A stretch of 64,000 nucleotides of DNA, from positions 93,866,988 to 93,930,987 of the forward strand of contig OY294045.1 in NCBI GenBank assembly GCA_958510825.1, written 5' to 3'. The stretch is from Brachypterus glaber (taxonomy: Eukaryota; Arthropoda; Insecta; Coleoptera; Kateretidae). Below, piece by piece: positions 22,159 to 33,852 of the stretch. Positions within the stretch are counted from its first letter, which is position 1. Each line of letters starts with the position of its first letter. A model generated the notes under the pieces. The model did no database searches. It was not told where the DNA came from and saw nothing but the letters and a program-made list of their open reading frames with translations. A program made the translations under genes and the position numbers.

Positions 22159-22892
22159 ACAGGGTGATCCATAACTGGCATGCCAAAATTTAAGAGGTGA
22201 TTCTAGATCCAAAAATATAAAAAAAGTTCCTATAAAGGTTGGTCCGGAAATGAGCCCTAAGGGATCTAGGGCCCTTTAAAATTGTAATAAAAATAAGGTT
22301 TTTAATTAATAACTCGGGTACCGTTTAAGCTAGATCGGCGAGCTTTTGCATGTATACTAGTATTAATAAGGGCAATAAGTTTATGTTAATTTATTTTTTT
22401 AATTTATCCAGAGGCGTGCCCAGACGGACAAAATATATGAGGCTTAAAACATTTTTGCCCCAAACTTTTCTATGTGTATGTTTTTTGGATTTGTTGTAAA
22501 AAATATAGATTTCTAGAGTAAAAATACATATAAAATATCATATAGTGTAACACTGTAGGAGCAACCGTTATCAAAAAAAAATGCAATTAAGAGGAAGTAA
22601 CATTTTGTGCCACCAAAAACGTTACTTTTTAAAAGGCTATTACTCCTTTAATATTAAATTTAGGTGTTTTGGTGTATAATACTTTTTTGCTCAGTTTTAA
22701 ATGAAGAATCACCCTGCAGCATTAAAATTTTATTGGTGCTTTTTTTTGTTCCCCATTCAATACGTCATCTTCGAAGGGCCGTAGCTCCCTTAGGGCTCAT
22801 TTCCGGACCAACCTTTATAGAAACTTTTTTTCATATTTTTGAATGTAGAATCACTTCTTAAATTTCGGTACGCGAGTTCTGGAACAGGCTGT
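22159..22892. mobile_element. CAGGGTGATC element, copy 1
   Basis: It starts ACAGGGTGATCCATAACTGG and ends GTTCTGGAACAGGCTGT. Outer arms of about 130 bp are inverted copies (GGTTGGTCCGGAAATGAGCC against GGCTCATTTCCGGACCAACC). The element matches the reverse complement of 58990-59660. Non-coding. Confidence 0.78.
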
Positions 22893-23130
22893 ATAGGGTT
22901 CCGAGATTATAATATAACGGCATATGATGCCGTTTTTTTGTGCAGCAATCATACAACATTTAAACTATCATTTATATAATATGTATCTCCCTTATATCAA
23001 CTCGAGGTATCTTGAAGTAATAATTTATTGTAAAGTAATTATTTTGTATTATTAAAAATAAATTTTGTAAAAATAGTTATTTTTGTATTAAGAATGCAAA
23101 ATGACTGACTTCTGCTTGAGCGTGAACTAT

Positions 23131-23163
23131 GCTGATCTAGGCGTCCAGCCGAGATCAGCAATC
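23131..23163. repeat. Short GC hairpin
   Basis: TGCTGATCT and AGATCAGCA form a 9-bp stem around AGGCGTCCAGCCG, with GAGCG/CGCTC further out. It resembles the other GC-core hairpins of the window. Confidence 0.45.
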
Positions 23164-23416
23164 GCGCTCGTTATACAATAAACATTTTTTCTACGATCTA
23201 AAATAAATAAATAAATTTCTTACAAGGTCACAGCACTTAAGCACAATTTTCTGCAAATCTGTTGGTGTAAAAGTAAAATCCTAATCACAGTAACTCTCCA
23301 TAACTCTTTCGTAACAACAATTATATAGCACACAAATATTTAGCACACGAAATTAAGATTTGATTCAAAATAAATAAAAATTTTATATTAAAAAAATGGC
23401 GGACCAACATCTCGTC

Positions 23417-23502
23417 GCATATATATATATATATATAACTGACCGACTGACAGTGACAGATTGTTTACGATTATAATAATAATAATAATAATAATAATTA
23501 AT
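23417..23502. repeat. (AT)n and (ATA)n microsatellites
   Basis: An AT dinucleotide run at about 23419-23437 and an AAT-type trinucleotide run at about 23472-23499. Confidence 0.85.
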
Positions 23503-23516
23503 ATTAGCTCTAAAAT

Positions 23517-23884
23517 TTATTGTATTATAATAATAACGATAACTATCGTTAATCTTAATATGAACCATTTCTTATTTCTATATTCTATATTTCTCTTTAA
23601 TTTATTATTTTCTATATCTAAAATTTTAACGTTATCAAAATCAAAGTTATGCCCTAAATCAAAGTGATGGTTGCTTAACGCTGTATAGTTGTAAATAATA
23701 TATTTAAAACTAGATTTATGTTGAGATACTCTTGTTTTAATCCAATACCCCGTTTGCCCAATATAAATAATACGGCAGTAATACAACTAAATTCGTATAT
23801 CATGTTTGAATTTAAATTAATTAGTATTTTATCTTTAATTTTCATGTATAATTGTAATAGGGTGCTGGTCCCAATTAAAGCCAA
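23517..23884 (-). pseudogene. Penelope-like element GIY-YIG endonuclease fragment
   Basis: On the minus strand, YIGQTGYWIKTRVSQHKSSF is followed by a conserved His-rich block (ALSNHHFDLGHNFDFDNVKI) and LKRNIEYRN. This is the GIY-YIG nuclease fold at the C-terminus of Penelope-like retroelements: the YIG motif, the downstream Arg in KTRVSQHK and the HF-HNFD-NVKIL pattern are all visible. A second frame upstream (NLNSNMIYEFSCITAVLFIL) is the linker leading into the YIG motif, so a frameshift lies near 23780. No reverse transcriptase is present. It is a dead 3' fragment. Confidence 0.82.
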
Positions 23885-23899
23885 AAATATAAATTATCT

Positions 23900-24935
23900 A
23901 AGACATTAATTTAGAACCACACACTATTATTTGGAGGCGTATCAAATACAAATAGCTGTATAGTTGCTATTTGGGTAGCGTGCCACCAGTAATAATATTA
24001 CATAATATTACCACATTATCATATATCATATGATTACAAATGTTAATATAAGAATCTAATTACTACTTAATACTTATCTGACTTTCTTAGATGTTTCTTC
24101 GATGTCTTCCAATATCACTAACTTTATAAAGAAATGCGAAAGGTAAAAAACTTCAAATATATTTTAAATTAATTAAAATATATCTTGCCAATAAAACAAA
24201 AGGATTAAACAACAATTAAAAGAATTTAATGAAAGAAAATTGAAAAGTTAAAAACAAATAAAAAAACAACACAAAATATTTTAATTTGAAAGTTAAGTTA
24301 AGCTTAACATAGTATCTTTACCCTTCAGATATTTCTATACTCGCGACTTTAAATTTTCACATATTACGTTAATTCTAAAATTCCCTTAAGACCCAACTTA
24401 ACTAGACGACTACATATTTCCGAATCCCCTTTTTGACCATAACTAAAAACAGACCAAACGTCCCTTCCCAGAGATGCCGATATACCAGTCATAAAACTAT
24501 TAACGTAAATATTTGAAGAGCTTTCTTTCAAAGTAAACTGAATTACTTTAAATTTCTGAAAATGAATTTAAATTTAATTAAGAGAAATGATTAAAAAAAC
24601 TACTTCTACTTATTGATTGATATTGATTTTCATGACATTGCTTCGAAGTAGAAAAAACCATTTTTACAAACAATCCCTAACTATTGCCAGTATCTAAAAC
24701 AACATCAATAAAGATATTCCCATATTTATTAATTAAGAAAACCGAATTAACCAATTAATTAGTCTAATAAAAATGTACACCCTTTTTATGTAAACGCCTC
24801 AATTACGTAAAATCTAAGAGTACCAAATGTAAGATAAACATCTGTAAAAGCAAACTTCGTGTTTAGAACAATAAGTTTCTCCCTTAGAATAATAATAAAA
24901 TAAAAATACTCAATATATACAGGGTGACCACTCTG
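23900..24935. other. AT-rich spacer with one CAGGGTG terminus
   Basis: No gene. A lone TACAGGGTGACCACTCTG at 24918 resembles the end of the CAGGG family, but its partner was not found. Confidence 0.4.
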
Positions 24936-24941
24936 TTACAT

Positions 24942-25012
24942 AATAACTTAATATTAAAATTATTATAACTTAATATTTAAAATTATTATAACTTAATATT
25001 TAAAATTACCTT
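24942..25012. repeat. 23-bp tandem repeat, three units
   Basis: Units begin ATAACTTAATATT at 24942, 24964 and 24987, giving a period of 22-23 bp. Confidence 0.8.
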
Positions 25013-25307
25013 TCTTTAAAATGTTTATATTTATATTAAATAATAAATTTACAACAATTGCATGAGTTTTCTGACTTAATCGCAGAGATAAAACATAAAT
25101 TAGTAATTAAATTCGTAATAAAAATTCTACAGCGCAGAGACAGTACTCATAAAATTGTGTCCCAACCATAATGTGGCATTTAAATTAACGAATAAAAGTT
25201 TTTAAACGTTTTTAATCAATAAAGCATACATGTAATTGACAATTAAAAGGATTCCTCTCAACGGATACAATGTACATAATGAAGATCATAAAAATTAATG
25301 CCTAACT

Positions 25308-25516
25308 AACTAATCAGCGCTGATTCTGCAACATATATTAAATAGTTAATTGATAACAAATGCGGAAAGAGGCCCTTTTCCGCACAGGATTGCATTTACC
25401 TGATCGACGCGTAGCGGAGTTCAGGCAAGCAATCGAGTGCGGAAAAGGGCCTCTTTCCGCACATATTATTAATTAACTATTTAATATATGTTGCAGAATC
25501 ACCGCTGATTAGTTAG
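25308..25516. mobile_element. Palindromic MITE with GC-core hairpin
   Basis: Outer arms CTAACTAATCAGCG and CGCTGATTAGTTAG, middle arms GCAACATATATTAAATAGTT and its inverse, and inner arms GCGGAAAGAGGCCCTTTTCC and its inverse form one long fold. The centre, CCTGATCGACGCGTAGCGGAGTTCAGG-like, is itself a hairpin. Non-coding. Related CGGAAAAG words occur at 25708-25765. Confidence 0.8.
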
Positions 25517-25798
25517 GAACAATACTTTTCCTACGAGCAGGGTTAAAATAAAATATAATTTTATAATTTATCAAATAAATCGAAATAAATCTTATAATTT
25601 TTAAATAAGAAAATCAATTAACAGGTAAAAAATTTAAACATTTTTATAATATTATGAATAAACAAGAATAACACTACGCAATTAAGAAATTAAACAATAT
25701 TTATGCGTGCGGAAAAGGCGTTCTTTCCACACCCATATGCGTGCGAAAAGAGTGATCTTTCCGCTCGTAGGAAAATTAAATTAAACTTTTATTTATGC

Positions 25799-26165
25799 AG
25801 TGCGGTGACAAAAGTCACCCCCTCTTAACTTTTGAACAAGTTGAGATATCGATTAGATAAATAAGATATATCTAGTTAAATTTTTTTAAGAAATTTTGAC
25901 GAAAATTCCCATTCCCATTCTTGGCATTGAATATAAGTCATTGGTTGACCCACGTGGTTGTCGGCTGCGAACGTGTTATACACCCAAAAATGTCTCCAAA
26001 AATTAAAAAAATATGTGTTTAATATGTGTAAAATAATGTATCACAAGACTTTCTATTGGATTAAAAAAATGCCCCCATTCCCCCCGCCCACATTTTGAAA
26101 ACTGGAAATTTTAAATATATTTAGAAAAATAGTTTAAGTTGTATTAGAGGGGGGGGTGACTTTTG
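25799..26165. mobile_element. CAGTGCGGT-family element
   Basis: It starts CAGTGCGGTGACAAAAGTCA followed by a CCCC run, and ends near GGGGGGGTGACTTTTGGACC, an inverse match to the start. Internal words (GCCCCCATTCCCCCCGCCCA) correspond to the 2164-2790 copy. Confidence 0.6.
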
Positions 26166-26671
26166 GACCTATCTGTTTGCAACAGAAACTTGCTATTAAT
26201 TTTAAAATAATTCAGTTGACAAAGAAAGCATAGAATGTTATTAAGTAAAAAGAAAATAATAAAAAATTATATTATTTATTAAAAAAGTAAAACATATAAA
26301 ATTGCCACATGCTCGTAAAAATTGTTAAAACTATTACTTACAAAACGTTGGAACAAATACTTATTATAATTTGTAACCAAGTTTCCAGTTTCAAACTAAA
26401 CTTAAATCGTTTTAGAGCAATAAAAAGTACCAAAAACTGAAAACATCTTGTGCTATGGATAAAATGTAACTCTTAAAGTGTTATTCGAACAGCGCAGTGT
26501 GAGAATAATTTATTTTTTTTTAAATTAAAATGTTTAAATATTTTAAACTGCGATTATTTTATACAAAGGTATAACCTACAGTTAATTTGACATTCTTTTT
26601 AACTGAGAGGGAAATAAAATTATGTTGCAATTTGCAAGTAATTGCAACTGAAACTTTTTGTCTTTTTTTTT

Positions 26672-26873
26672 ACCGACTTCCCAAAAAGGAGGAGGTTATC
26701 AAATCGACGTGTGACTTTGTTTTTTTTTTATGTTTGTTCCCGCATAACTTTGGAACGGATGAACGGAATTTGATGAAACCTTTTGCTACTTAAAGAGAAC
26801 ATTTCTGAGGTTGTCCCGTTTTAATTTGACGCTCGGATAATGCCGGGTAAGCCGGATAATCAAGATAAATCTA
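26672..26873 (+). repeat. Arthropod ACCGACTTCC repeat, copy 2
   Basis: It matches 7643-7838 from ACCGACTTCCC through TGTTCCCGCATAACTTTGGA to GCCGGGTAAGCCGGATAAT. It then switches abruptly into the inverted minisatellite, so the 3' part is missing. Confidence 0.65.
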
Positions 26874-26879
26874 ATCGTT

Positions 26880-27060
26880 TTTGGTTTCTACCAACCTTGA
26901 CGTCCCAACAAAAATTACCTTCAAGAAAAAAAGCTTTGTCTGTCCCTGACGGTTTCTACCAAAACTTGGCGCCCCTTCAAAAAAAAAAAAAAATTGGCGC
27001 CCCAAAAATTACTTTCAAGAAAACAAGTTTTGTCCCTGGCGGTTTCTATCAAACTTGGCC
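26880..27060 (-). repeat. GGCGCC minisatellite, inverted block
   Basis: Units of roughly 60-65 bp contain GACGGTTTCTACCAAAACTT and GGCGCCCC with A-rich spacers. They are the reverse complement of the array at 27497-27870, about 500 bp away. Short open frames crossing this array on both strands are repeat artefacts. Confidence 0.75.
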
Positions 27061-27066
27061 CCCTGC

Positions 27067-27145
27067 CCCGCAAGCGGCTCGTTTTCTAAACTTGTACTAG
27101 TGCGCTAAAAACGTATGTTATAAAACTAGTACTTTAATATACCTA
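27067..27145 (+). repeat. CCGCAAGCGG half-element
   Basis: CCGCAAGCGGCTCGTTTTCT and the following TTGTACTAGTGCGCTA match 41510-41585. The left arm of the hairpin is missing here. Confidence 0.65.
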
Positions 27146-27390
27146 CTAATAATACTGCCATAAAATGCCTTAAATAAAATCAGGAAACTTGCCAATTGTA
27201 ACAGGGTTTCATTCACAGAATTAATTTATCGACATAATGAAATTTGTGTAATTGCAGTTCATAATTGAAATTTATTCCTAATTTATAATGTAATTTGGCG
27301 ATTAAACACATGGTTATTCTTTTAAATGGTACACCCCACGTAACTTTTAAACGAAATGAGATATAAACTTTAAATTTTGGAATATGTAAA

Positions 27391-27870
27391 TCCAGGGCCG
27401 TAACTAACTAGGGGGGTGGAGGGTCAGGGTTGCTAAGCCCCCCTGTCGTTTTCCCTGAGCTTCCCTGGTATTTTAAGTCACCTACCTTTGGGTGCCATTT
27501 TTTTTGCAGGAGCGCCAAGTTTGATAGAAACCGTCAGGGACAAAACTTGTTTTCTTAAAGGTAATTTTTGGGGCGCCAATTTTTTTTGTTTTTTGAAGGG
27601 GCGCCAAATTTTGGTAGAAACCATCAGGGAGAAAACTTTTTTTCTTGAAGGTAATTTTTGTTGGGACGTCAAGGTTGGTAGAAACCATTAGGGACAAAGC
27701 TTTTTTTCATGAAAGTAGTTTTTTGGGGCGGCGCGCCAATTTTTTTTTGTAGGCGCGCCAAGTTCAGTTTAAACCGTCAGGGACACAGGGATAAAGCTTT
27801 GTTTCATGAAGGTATTTTATTTTGAGCGCTAATTTGCTTTTGTAGGGGCGCCAAATCAGTCGATTTTAAT
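27391..27870 (+). repeat. CAGGGCCG-headed repeat with GGCGCC minisatellite
   Basis: The head reads CAGGGCCGTAACTAACTAGG and is followed from about 27497 by four to five diverged units with GGGGCGCCAA, GGTAGAAACC and GTCAGGGACAAA words. The head type is common in insect genomes. The array is non-coding and its class is unknown to me. Confidence 0.65.
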
Positions 27871-27879
27871 AACGGGTGG

Positions 27880-28420
27880 TGTCACCATAATATATTTTTT
27901 TCACAACTGTATATGTAGGTAATACATACATTACATGTATTAATAAAGCTTGGGAAGTACGTGATTACTGGTCTGTAAACTAAATATTACTGGTCTGTAT
28001 CATAAATCAATAATTTCAGCTAGATGGAGCCACCGATTAAAATATCGTAAAGCAAGATGGCTGAACTGCGGTTGTCATGATAAACACGAATATAATCTAA
28101 TACATTTTGTTTAAAAGACTTAAAATTTACAGTGTTAATCAATGTTTTTTACTTTTGGGAGTGAGAAGGATAATAAATGTTATAAACAGTGCCTTGTGAG
28201 CTATCAACAAATGTTTTTTTGGGTTACGCGTATGCGAAACTCTAGTTTTATATGATTGTGCTTTTCTTTTAAAATGCAAGAAAAATCATTTGTGGTTGAT
28301 ATTACTAAAAACAAAGTATTATAGTATTATTTTCTTCATTTGAATTGAAACATCTAAGTTTCAAAAAAATTAGTAAGGTACTTTATTTTTAAATAAAATC
28401 AGTTGCGTATAAAATAGTAC
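27880..28420. other. Spacer without recognised genes
   Basis: No bounded repeat or coding exon could be supported. Confidence 0.4.
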
Positions 28421-28426
28421 TTTTCC

Positions 28427-28500
28427 GAGACCTTATTAATGGATAGGCACGAAGTGCCGAAACCATTTATAGGTCGAGGAAAAGTACCATTTTCCGAGTA
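28427..28500. repeat. GC-core hairpin (GCACGAAGTGC)
   Basis: TACTTTTCCGAGACCT and AGGTCGAGGAAAAGTA form the arms around GGCACGAAGTGCC. The TTCCGAGACC/GGTCGAGGAA arm is shared with the hairpin at 40455-40660. Confidence 0.7.
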
Positions 28501-28738
28501 GAAATGTAATCTACTATTATTATATATTTATATATTTTACAAAAATATCGATTGTTTATTAAAAAAAGCTTTTACGCCAACATGATCCAGTTTAGAAAAC
28601 TTTAACCTTCAATCTTTATTAAATAAAAGGGGCACGTATGAACTTAAGCGGTGCTATAATGGTGTTTTATATTGCTTGGTGGTTCCCCCCAACGACAATA
28701 AAAGCTCCAACGCTGGCGTCATTTTTCTACCCTCCTCG

Positions 28739-28892
28739 TTGCATCACGACGCGTTTTCATTTTTTGTTGGAGACGCAGGTGTTGAATTATTGAAAAAAAC
28801 AGACATAAATAATATGAAATATAATTAAAAAACATATACATGAATAAATCAATTTGTCAAAAGAAAACAAACACGGACGCGTCGCGATGTAA
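28739..28892. mobile_element. Small TIR element
   Basis: TTGCATCACGACGCGT at the left and ACGCGTCGCGATGTAA at the right are inverted repeats of 16 bp with two mismatches. The 154-bp interior is AT-rich. Confidence 0.5.
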
Positions 28893-29089
28893 AAAACGCC
28901 TCGCATTTAATCATGTTTAGTCAAAAATCTCTAGGGACAATATGAGCTCATATGAGCATTGCTAATAAGTTCCATTAGATTAAAACTGGTCAAATTTCAG
29001 TCAAATAATGCAATACGTTTGCACTGAGTTTGGGCTCAGTTAAACCAAGGCGAATACGCTTTTCAGTTTATTTTGAATTAATATAAGAT

Positions 29090-29472
29090 AAAAGTCCCAA
29101 ATATCGGGCACGACCCAATTATCGGACACTTTTTCACATTTTTACAAAAAACAAGATATTTAAGTAATAAAATTAAACAAATATTTTTTATTCGAAATTA
29201 TGAACATATTTGAACTACAGCGTATCATTTGCCACTTATATCGTATTTTTTAAGCCCTAATAACTAATAAACAGCCATGTGCCAGCAGCCACGAAATATA
29301 TAGCCTTTTTCTAAGTAAAGTAAGTAAGCCAACGTTTAACTGAAAAATTATTTTTTTAATATTAGTTATTGTTAAAATGTGCATCAAACTCTTTCTTATT
29401 CATAATATTGTAGTTTTATACCCATTAAAACCATTTTTGATCTTATTTTTAAGATATTTTTATATTAATAAT

Positions 29473-29517
<45 letters not shown>

Positions 29518-31230
29518 TCTTTATTTCCATAAAATATTAATACGGTGTCCGATAAACAGGTCAATAAAATATAGACAGTTCCATATATCGGACGGCCGTC
29601 CGATATAGTACAATGTAGATGTAATTTTAACTTCCAAAATAAAATAAAGGAAATATTTTTTTAAAACAAATGTTATATACAATGGTTCCAAAGAGTATAA
29701 AGCTTTTTCCAACCATTTATCGGACTAGCACTTTCATTCAAATAAGTCGTTTATTAGGCATTTTTAGTAACTGTCCGATATTTGGGTCTACCCTATAATT
29801 TTGTAAGACCTAAATATCGGACGCTATAAATTAATGCAAAGTCCATGAACTTGCAATATTATCTGGATGAGTATATCGCAAATGTTTTTTGTAGATCTCA
29901 GCTATAGTTAATTATAATCATGCAATTAAGCATTTCTGTTCATAGAATCGTTATTTCAATTCTCTCATTAATTTTAAAGACACATATTACTCAAGTAAAA
30001 GCCTATGGGTGGTATATACCCGTAGCACGGCGGGTCCAAAACCGGTTTTATTAAAAATTTCACCTCCATCCAAAACTGATGTCAATTCTTGTTAAAGGAT
30101 CAAATACGAGTAGAATAAACCAAAAATTAAAAAAATCGTAGGAAGAAATTTTGAGTAATATCGATAAACGTCTGTTTTTGGATACTTTACAGCTGTTAAA
30201 TTATTCTCTTGCCTTTTGAAGTACTGAAAATTAATTAAAACCCCTTGTATGTCATACTACTGGAAAGCTATTAAAATGAGCTTTCTTTTGATATATAACA
30301 TAATAACAAAGAGCAACGCGGGTTGCCTACTCTAGACCTTTTAATAAGTTTTCATAAAAAAATAGTTATATTGCAAAACTTAACAGGTTGTTTTAAAAAC
30401 AGAAATACTAAATTAAGAGGAGATTCTACACCGAAAAATGTAAAAAAAGTTCCTATAAAGATTTGTCTGTAGATGTGTCCTAGGGAGTTACGGCCCTCCG
30501 AAGTGTCCGTCCGTCCGTAGGGTTTTTATTAATTATCTCTGAAACCCTATAAACTACACCAACGAAATTTTGTACATACCCTTATATAATAAAGGCAATC
30601 ATCCTATGTAATTTTGATTTTATAATTTTAACCAGAGGCGTGCAAAATAGGGAACGCTTTTGCCCCAAACTTTTGTTATTGCTTTTTTTGAAATTTTTCC
30701 AATTAAATATGTTTCCTTACTTTAAAACACATAAGAAAAGTACTCTTTATGTAATACCAAACACGGCGCACGGTGGGTCCAAAACTAGTTTTTATAACAA
30801 TTTCACCTCTATCCAAAATTAATGTTAATTCTTATTAAGGGGTATTCTATAATAATAATATAAAATTTTATAATATTTTGTCATAAAACCTACAGCAAGT
30901 AAGTTTAAAAAAAATAATGAGAAATATATACATTTGCATTATATTAATAATTTATTTTTTGTAGTTTATTTATTAAACATAGTCCGATAATTGGAACACA
31001 ACTAGTCCGATATTTAGGACACTGTGTCCGATATTTGGGACATTCGTGCTTTTTTTCGTATTTTACTTAATATTAAAAAACTATCAAAAACTAATTACTT
31101 TTTTTTAATAAGTGAATAAATTTGAAAACTAGAAATATACATTATATAGTTAATAAGGTTCATATGTAATTTTAACACACCATCAAAGTCCGAAATTGCT
31201 GTAAAGTGTCCAATATATGGGACCGTTACC
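29090..31230. mobile_element. Composite element with many TCCGATATTTGGGAC motifs
   Basis: At least ten variants of the motif in both orientations are scattered from 29095 (TCCCAAATATCGGGC) to 31210 (GTGTCCAATATATGGGAC). The two ends are roughly inverted. An (AAT)n microsatellite lies at 29464-29518. A CAGGG-family relic (30385-30660: AAAAAGTTCCTATAAAGATT, GCCCCAAACTTTT) and two CACGG(C)GGGTCCAAAAC blocks (30026 and 30771) interrupt it. No protein is encoded. The motif clusters look like transposase binding sites, which is inference. Confidence 0.55.
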
Positions 31231-31616
31231 TTAGTTAAGTGAAATTAATTGGAATGGTGCCGATTCGCAAAAATACCTCATACGCACTCAAGTGCAACAA
31301 GAACGTTCTCCATGAGGGTTGATTCTGTTAATATTTTTACTATATATAATTTAAAATAAACTTACGAACACTAAAGGATGATGCCCCTAGCATGTTTGCA
31401 GTAAAAGGAAATTCAATTTTCTTAAATATAAATCTATTATGTCTTTAAAAGCATTTCTTTTCGCCGACTCTTTCTCTGTAGATTAGATCTCTTTTTTGAT
31501 TTATCTATTTCATTTTTAGCGTTCGTTTGTAGCATGAAATTTCGATGTTATAAAGCTGTGTAAAATTTCATATATGAGATTTAAACAAAAAATCCTTCAT
31601 GTTATGTAAGCCTATA

Positions 31617-31810
31617 ATAGTATATTATTTACCAAGTGAGAGAAGTTTAACATTTTTGACCTGTGTCAAATTGCGGGATGAGCGCGCCAGCGCGAAGCCC
31701 GCAAGACGCGGTCTAAAATGTTAAATCTTCACTCACGTGGGAAATATAGTATTTTTTTCACTACCAGTACAATTAATTAGCTATTTATTTATTTATTTTA
31801 CTAAAATTTA
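31617..31810. repeat. Hairpin module A, copy 1
   Basis: Arms ACCAAGTGAGAGAAGTTTAA and TTAAATCTTCACTCACGTGG surround a GC-rich core with GCGGG, CGCGCCAGCGCG and CCCGC. A second copy lies at 32446-32650. GC-rich and CpG-bearing against an AT-rich background. Confidence 0.8.
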
Positions 31811-31969
31811 ATGAAAAAGCTTATAAATTTAAAATATCACGCTGGCCGTTCGCGGCCATTAAAAAAACAAATGAATAACTTGACATTTCTGGCAGAAATT
31901 TTCTGGTGATCTGCTAAAATTATTAAGTTAGAAAGTGTTTCCGTGTTAAGTGTAATAAAATATATAAAA

Positions 31970-32065
31970 ATGAAAAGTGAAATGCAAAGTGATGATTCTG
32001 GTACTCCCCCAAAAATAAGGGGACAGGCGAAAACTGTGAGGGAGAATCTATTGCCTCAAAAATCA
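31970..32065 (+). CDS. Exon-like leader, possible tyrosine-recombinase (Crypton-type) N-terminus
   Basis: An ATG at 31970 opens MKSEMQSDDSGTPPKIRGQA and continues KTVRENLLPQKS before running into repeat module B, where a stop follows. The ENLLPxKS motif resembles the start of the integrase-like SAM domain in insect tyrosine-recombinase proteins (Crypton-derived or similar); that attribution rests on my memory of the motif. The upstream 120 bp is less AT-rich and could be a leader. Either the rest of the gene was lost or this is a captured first exon. Confidence 0.3.
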
Positions 32066-32445
32066 ATATATGGGGGTTGTACCTCTAGTAATCTATGATC
32101 CGTACGGTAATATATGGGTTGTATAATCTATGGTTGAATATGATGGACCAATGATTTTCACCTTTCGAAGTGTTTTTTGTAAAACATGTTTTATAGGTAC
32201 TAATTTAGTTAATATTTTTTAATTTATCATGCAATAAATAAATTTGGTGCCTCAAGACACTTGTAAATAGCAATGTGAATTAATAATTAAGTGAAACGTT
32301 AGATGCCAAAATAGCTGAATAAAAATTCATTATTAACCATGGTGCAATTTCATTATTTTTAGAACCTCTGACGTCATAGGTAGAGAAATAATATTTCTAC
32401 CAATGAAAAGAACAGTAATAAAGATGTGATTTTAGGCTGGTGGTG
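32061..32445 (+). repeat. Module B, copy 1
   Basis: It begins near GGGGGTTGTACCTCTAGTAA and ends AACAGTAATAAAGATGTGA. It is repeated at 33085-33453 with about 95% identity by eye. Non-coding. Confidence 0.8.
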
Positions 32446-32650
32446 AAAAATAGTATATTATTTACCAAGTGAGAGAAGTTTAACATTTTTGACCTGCGTC
32501 AAATTGCGGGATAAGCGCGCTAGCGCAAAGCCCGCAAGACGCGGTCTGAAATGTTAAATCTTCACTCACGTGGAAAATATAGTATTTTTTTCACTACCAG
32601 TACAATTAATTAGCTACTTATTTATTTTACTAAAATTTAATGAAAAAGCT
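32446..32650. repeat. Hairpin module A, copy 2
   Basis: It repeats 31617-31810 (GTATATTATTTACCAAGTGA to TTAATGAAAAAGCT) with scattered substitutions. The core reads GCGCGCTAGCGC here, against CGCGCCAGCGCG in copy 1. Confidence 0.8.
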
Positions 32651-33084
32651 ACTTTCTTTAGTTAATTTTCTTTAAGTTCTCCCCTTTTCAATACAACTCT
32701 GCCTACTGATTTTAATGAACCCGAAAACCCCATAGTACCCCACATCTTTGATACAAATTCACCTCATACAGAACACACAAAACTTTAACACATAATAATT
32801 TAACAATAAAAAAGAGAAATAAATATACCAATAACAATCACCTGCTCATATAAATATGTCTTGCCGAAATTGTACAATTAACTATAATTTTTATAAGTAG
32901 TTTACAAAATTACTAATTATTTTTGTTAAATTTTGTTAATAAATTTGTCATTTTAAAAAATAAACAATTTTATTTTAAAGGTTATATCAACAAAAGACCA
33001 GATTATTTGTGCTGTGCAAATTGCGCAAGGCTTGGAGCAAGGCATATGCAACCTATAAAACATTGTCGATTTACGAGTTGAATA
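32651..33084. other. Spacer inside the A-B duplication
   Basis: Mostly AT-rich. A part near 32990-33070 is more complex (GCAAATTGCGCAAGGCTTGG), but I find no open frame with good splice sites. Confidence 0.35.
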
Positions 33085-33453
33085 TCTAATATCTGGGGCT
33101 TGTACCTCTAGTAATCTATGATCTTTACGGTAATCTATGGGTTGTATAATCTATGATTGAATATGATGGACCAATGATTTTCACTTTTCGAAGTGTTTTT
33201 TTGTAAAACATGTTTTAAAGGTACTAATTTAGTTAAAAATTTTTAATTTATCATGCAATAAATAAATTTGGTGCCTAAAGACACTTGTAAATAGCAATGT
33301 GATTTAATAATTATGTGAAACGTCAGACGCCAAAACAGCTGAATAAAAATTCATTATTAACCATGGTGCAATTTCATTATTTTTAGAACCTCTAACGTCA
33401 TAGGTAGAGAAATAATATTTCTACCAATGAAAAGAACAGTAATAAAGATGTGA
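33085..33453 (+). repeat. Module B, copy 2
   Basis: It follows copy 1 from GGGGCTTGTACCTCTAGTAA to AACAGTAATAAAGATGTGA. It is not followed by another module A. Confidence 0.8.
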
Positions 33454-33786
33454 AAAAATATATTTTAGTATTTCAAAATTTTTCTAATAAACCATTTTTA
33501 GTACATATTATGGAAAGAAATTTTTTTTTAATAAAATGTTAAAAATATATTTTATATAAAATATGTTTAATCCCAAGACGAATAATTTGACAGAAAAATT
33601 CCAAAAAAAAACAATTTTACCCCCAACATAGCTTTTTAGAAAATAACTCAGTTGTTATTAATATAATAAAAAAATTATCCAAATAAAAATTGTTGGAAAT
33701 TTGCTCCTTAACAAAATTGGTTATATGAATTTTTATCGTAACGTGCATATTTAGCGAGATAACCCCACTCACCCTTTTACTCCAAG

Positions 33787-33849
33787 ATGGCGGACAGTTC
33801 CCATATCAAATTTATGGGCAAGAATGTAATTACGCACCTTGCCCAATCG
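33787..33849 (+). CDS. Possible first-exon fragment (unrecognised)
   Basis: CCAAGATGGCGGACAG gives a good initiation context. The frame reads MADSSHIKFMGKNVITHLAQ, then S, up to a GTAAAC donor at 33850. I do not recognise the peptide. ATGGC(G/C)GAC words also occur at 23396 and 48285, so this may be coincidence or a short processed-gene remnant. Confidence 0.18.
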
Positions 33850-33852
33850 GTA

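Noticed and set aside
27478..27697. Three overlapping frames rich in Lys, Phe and Pro
   Set aside because: They are translations of the GGCGCC minisatellite in different frames.
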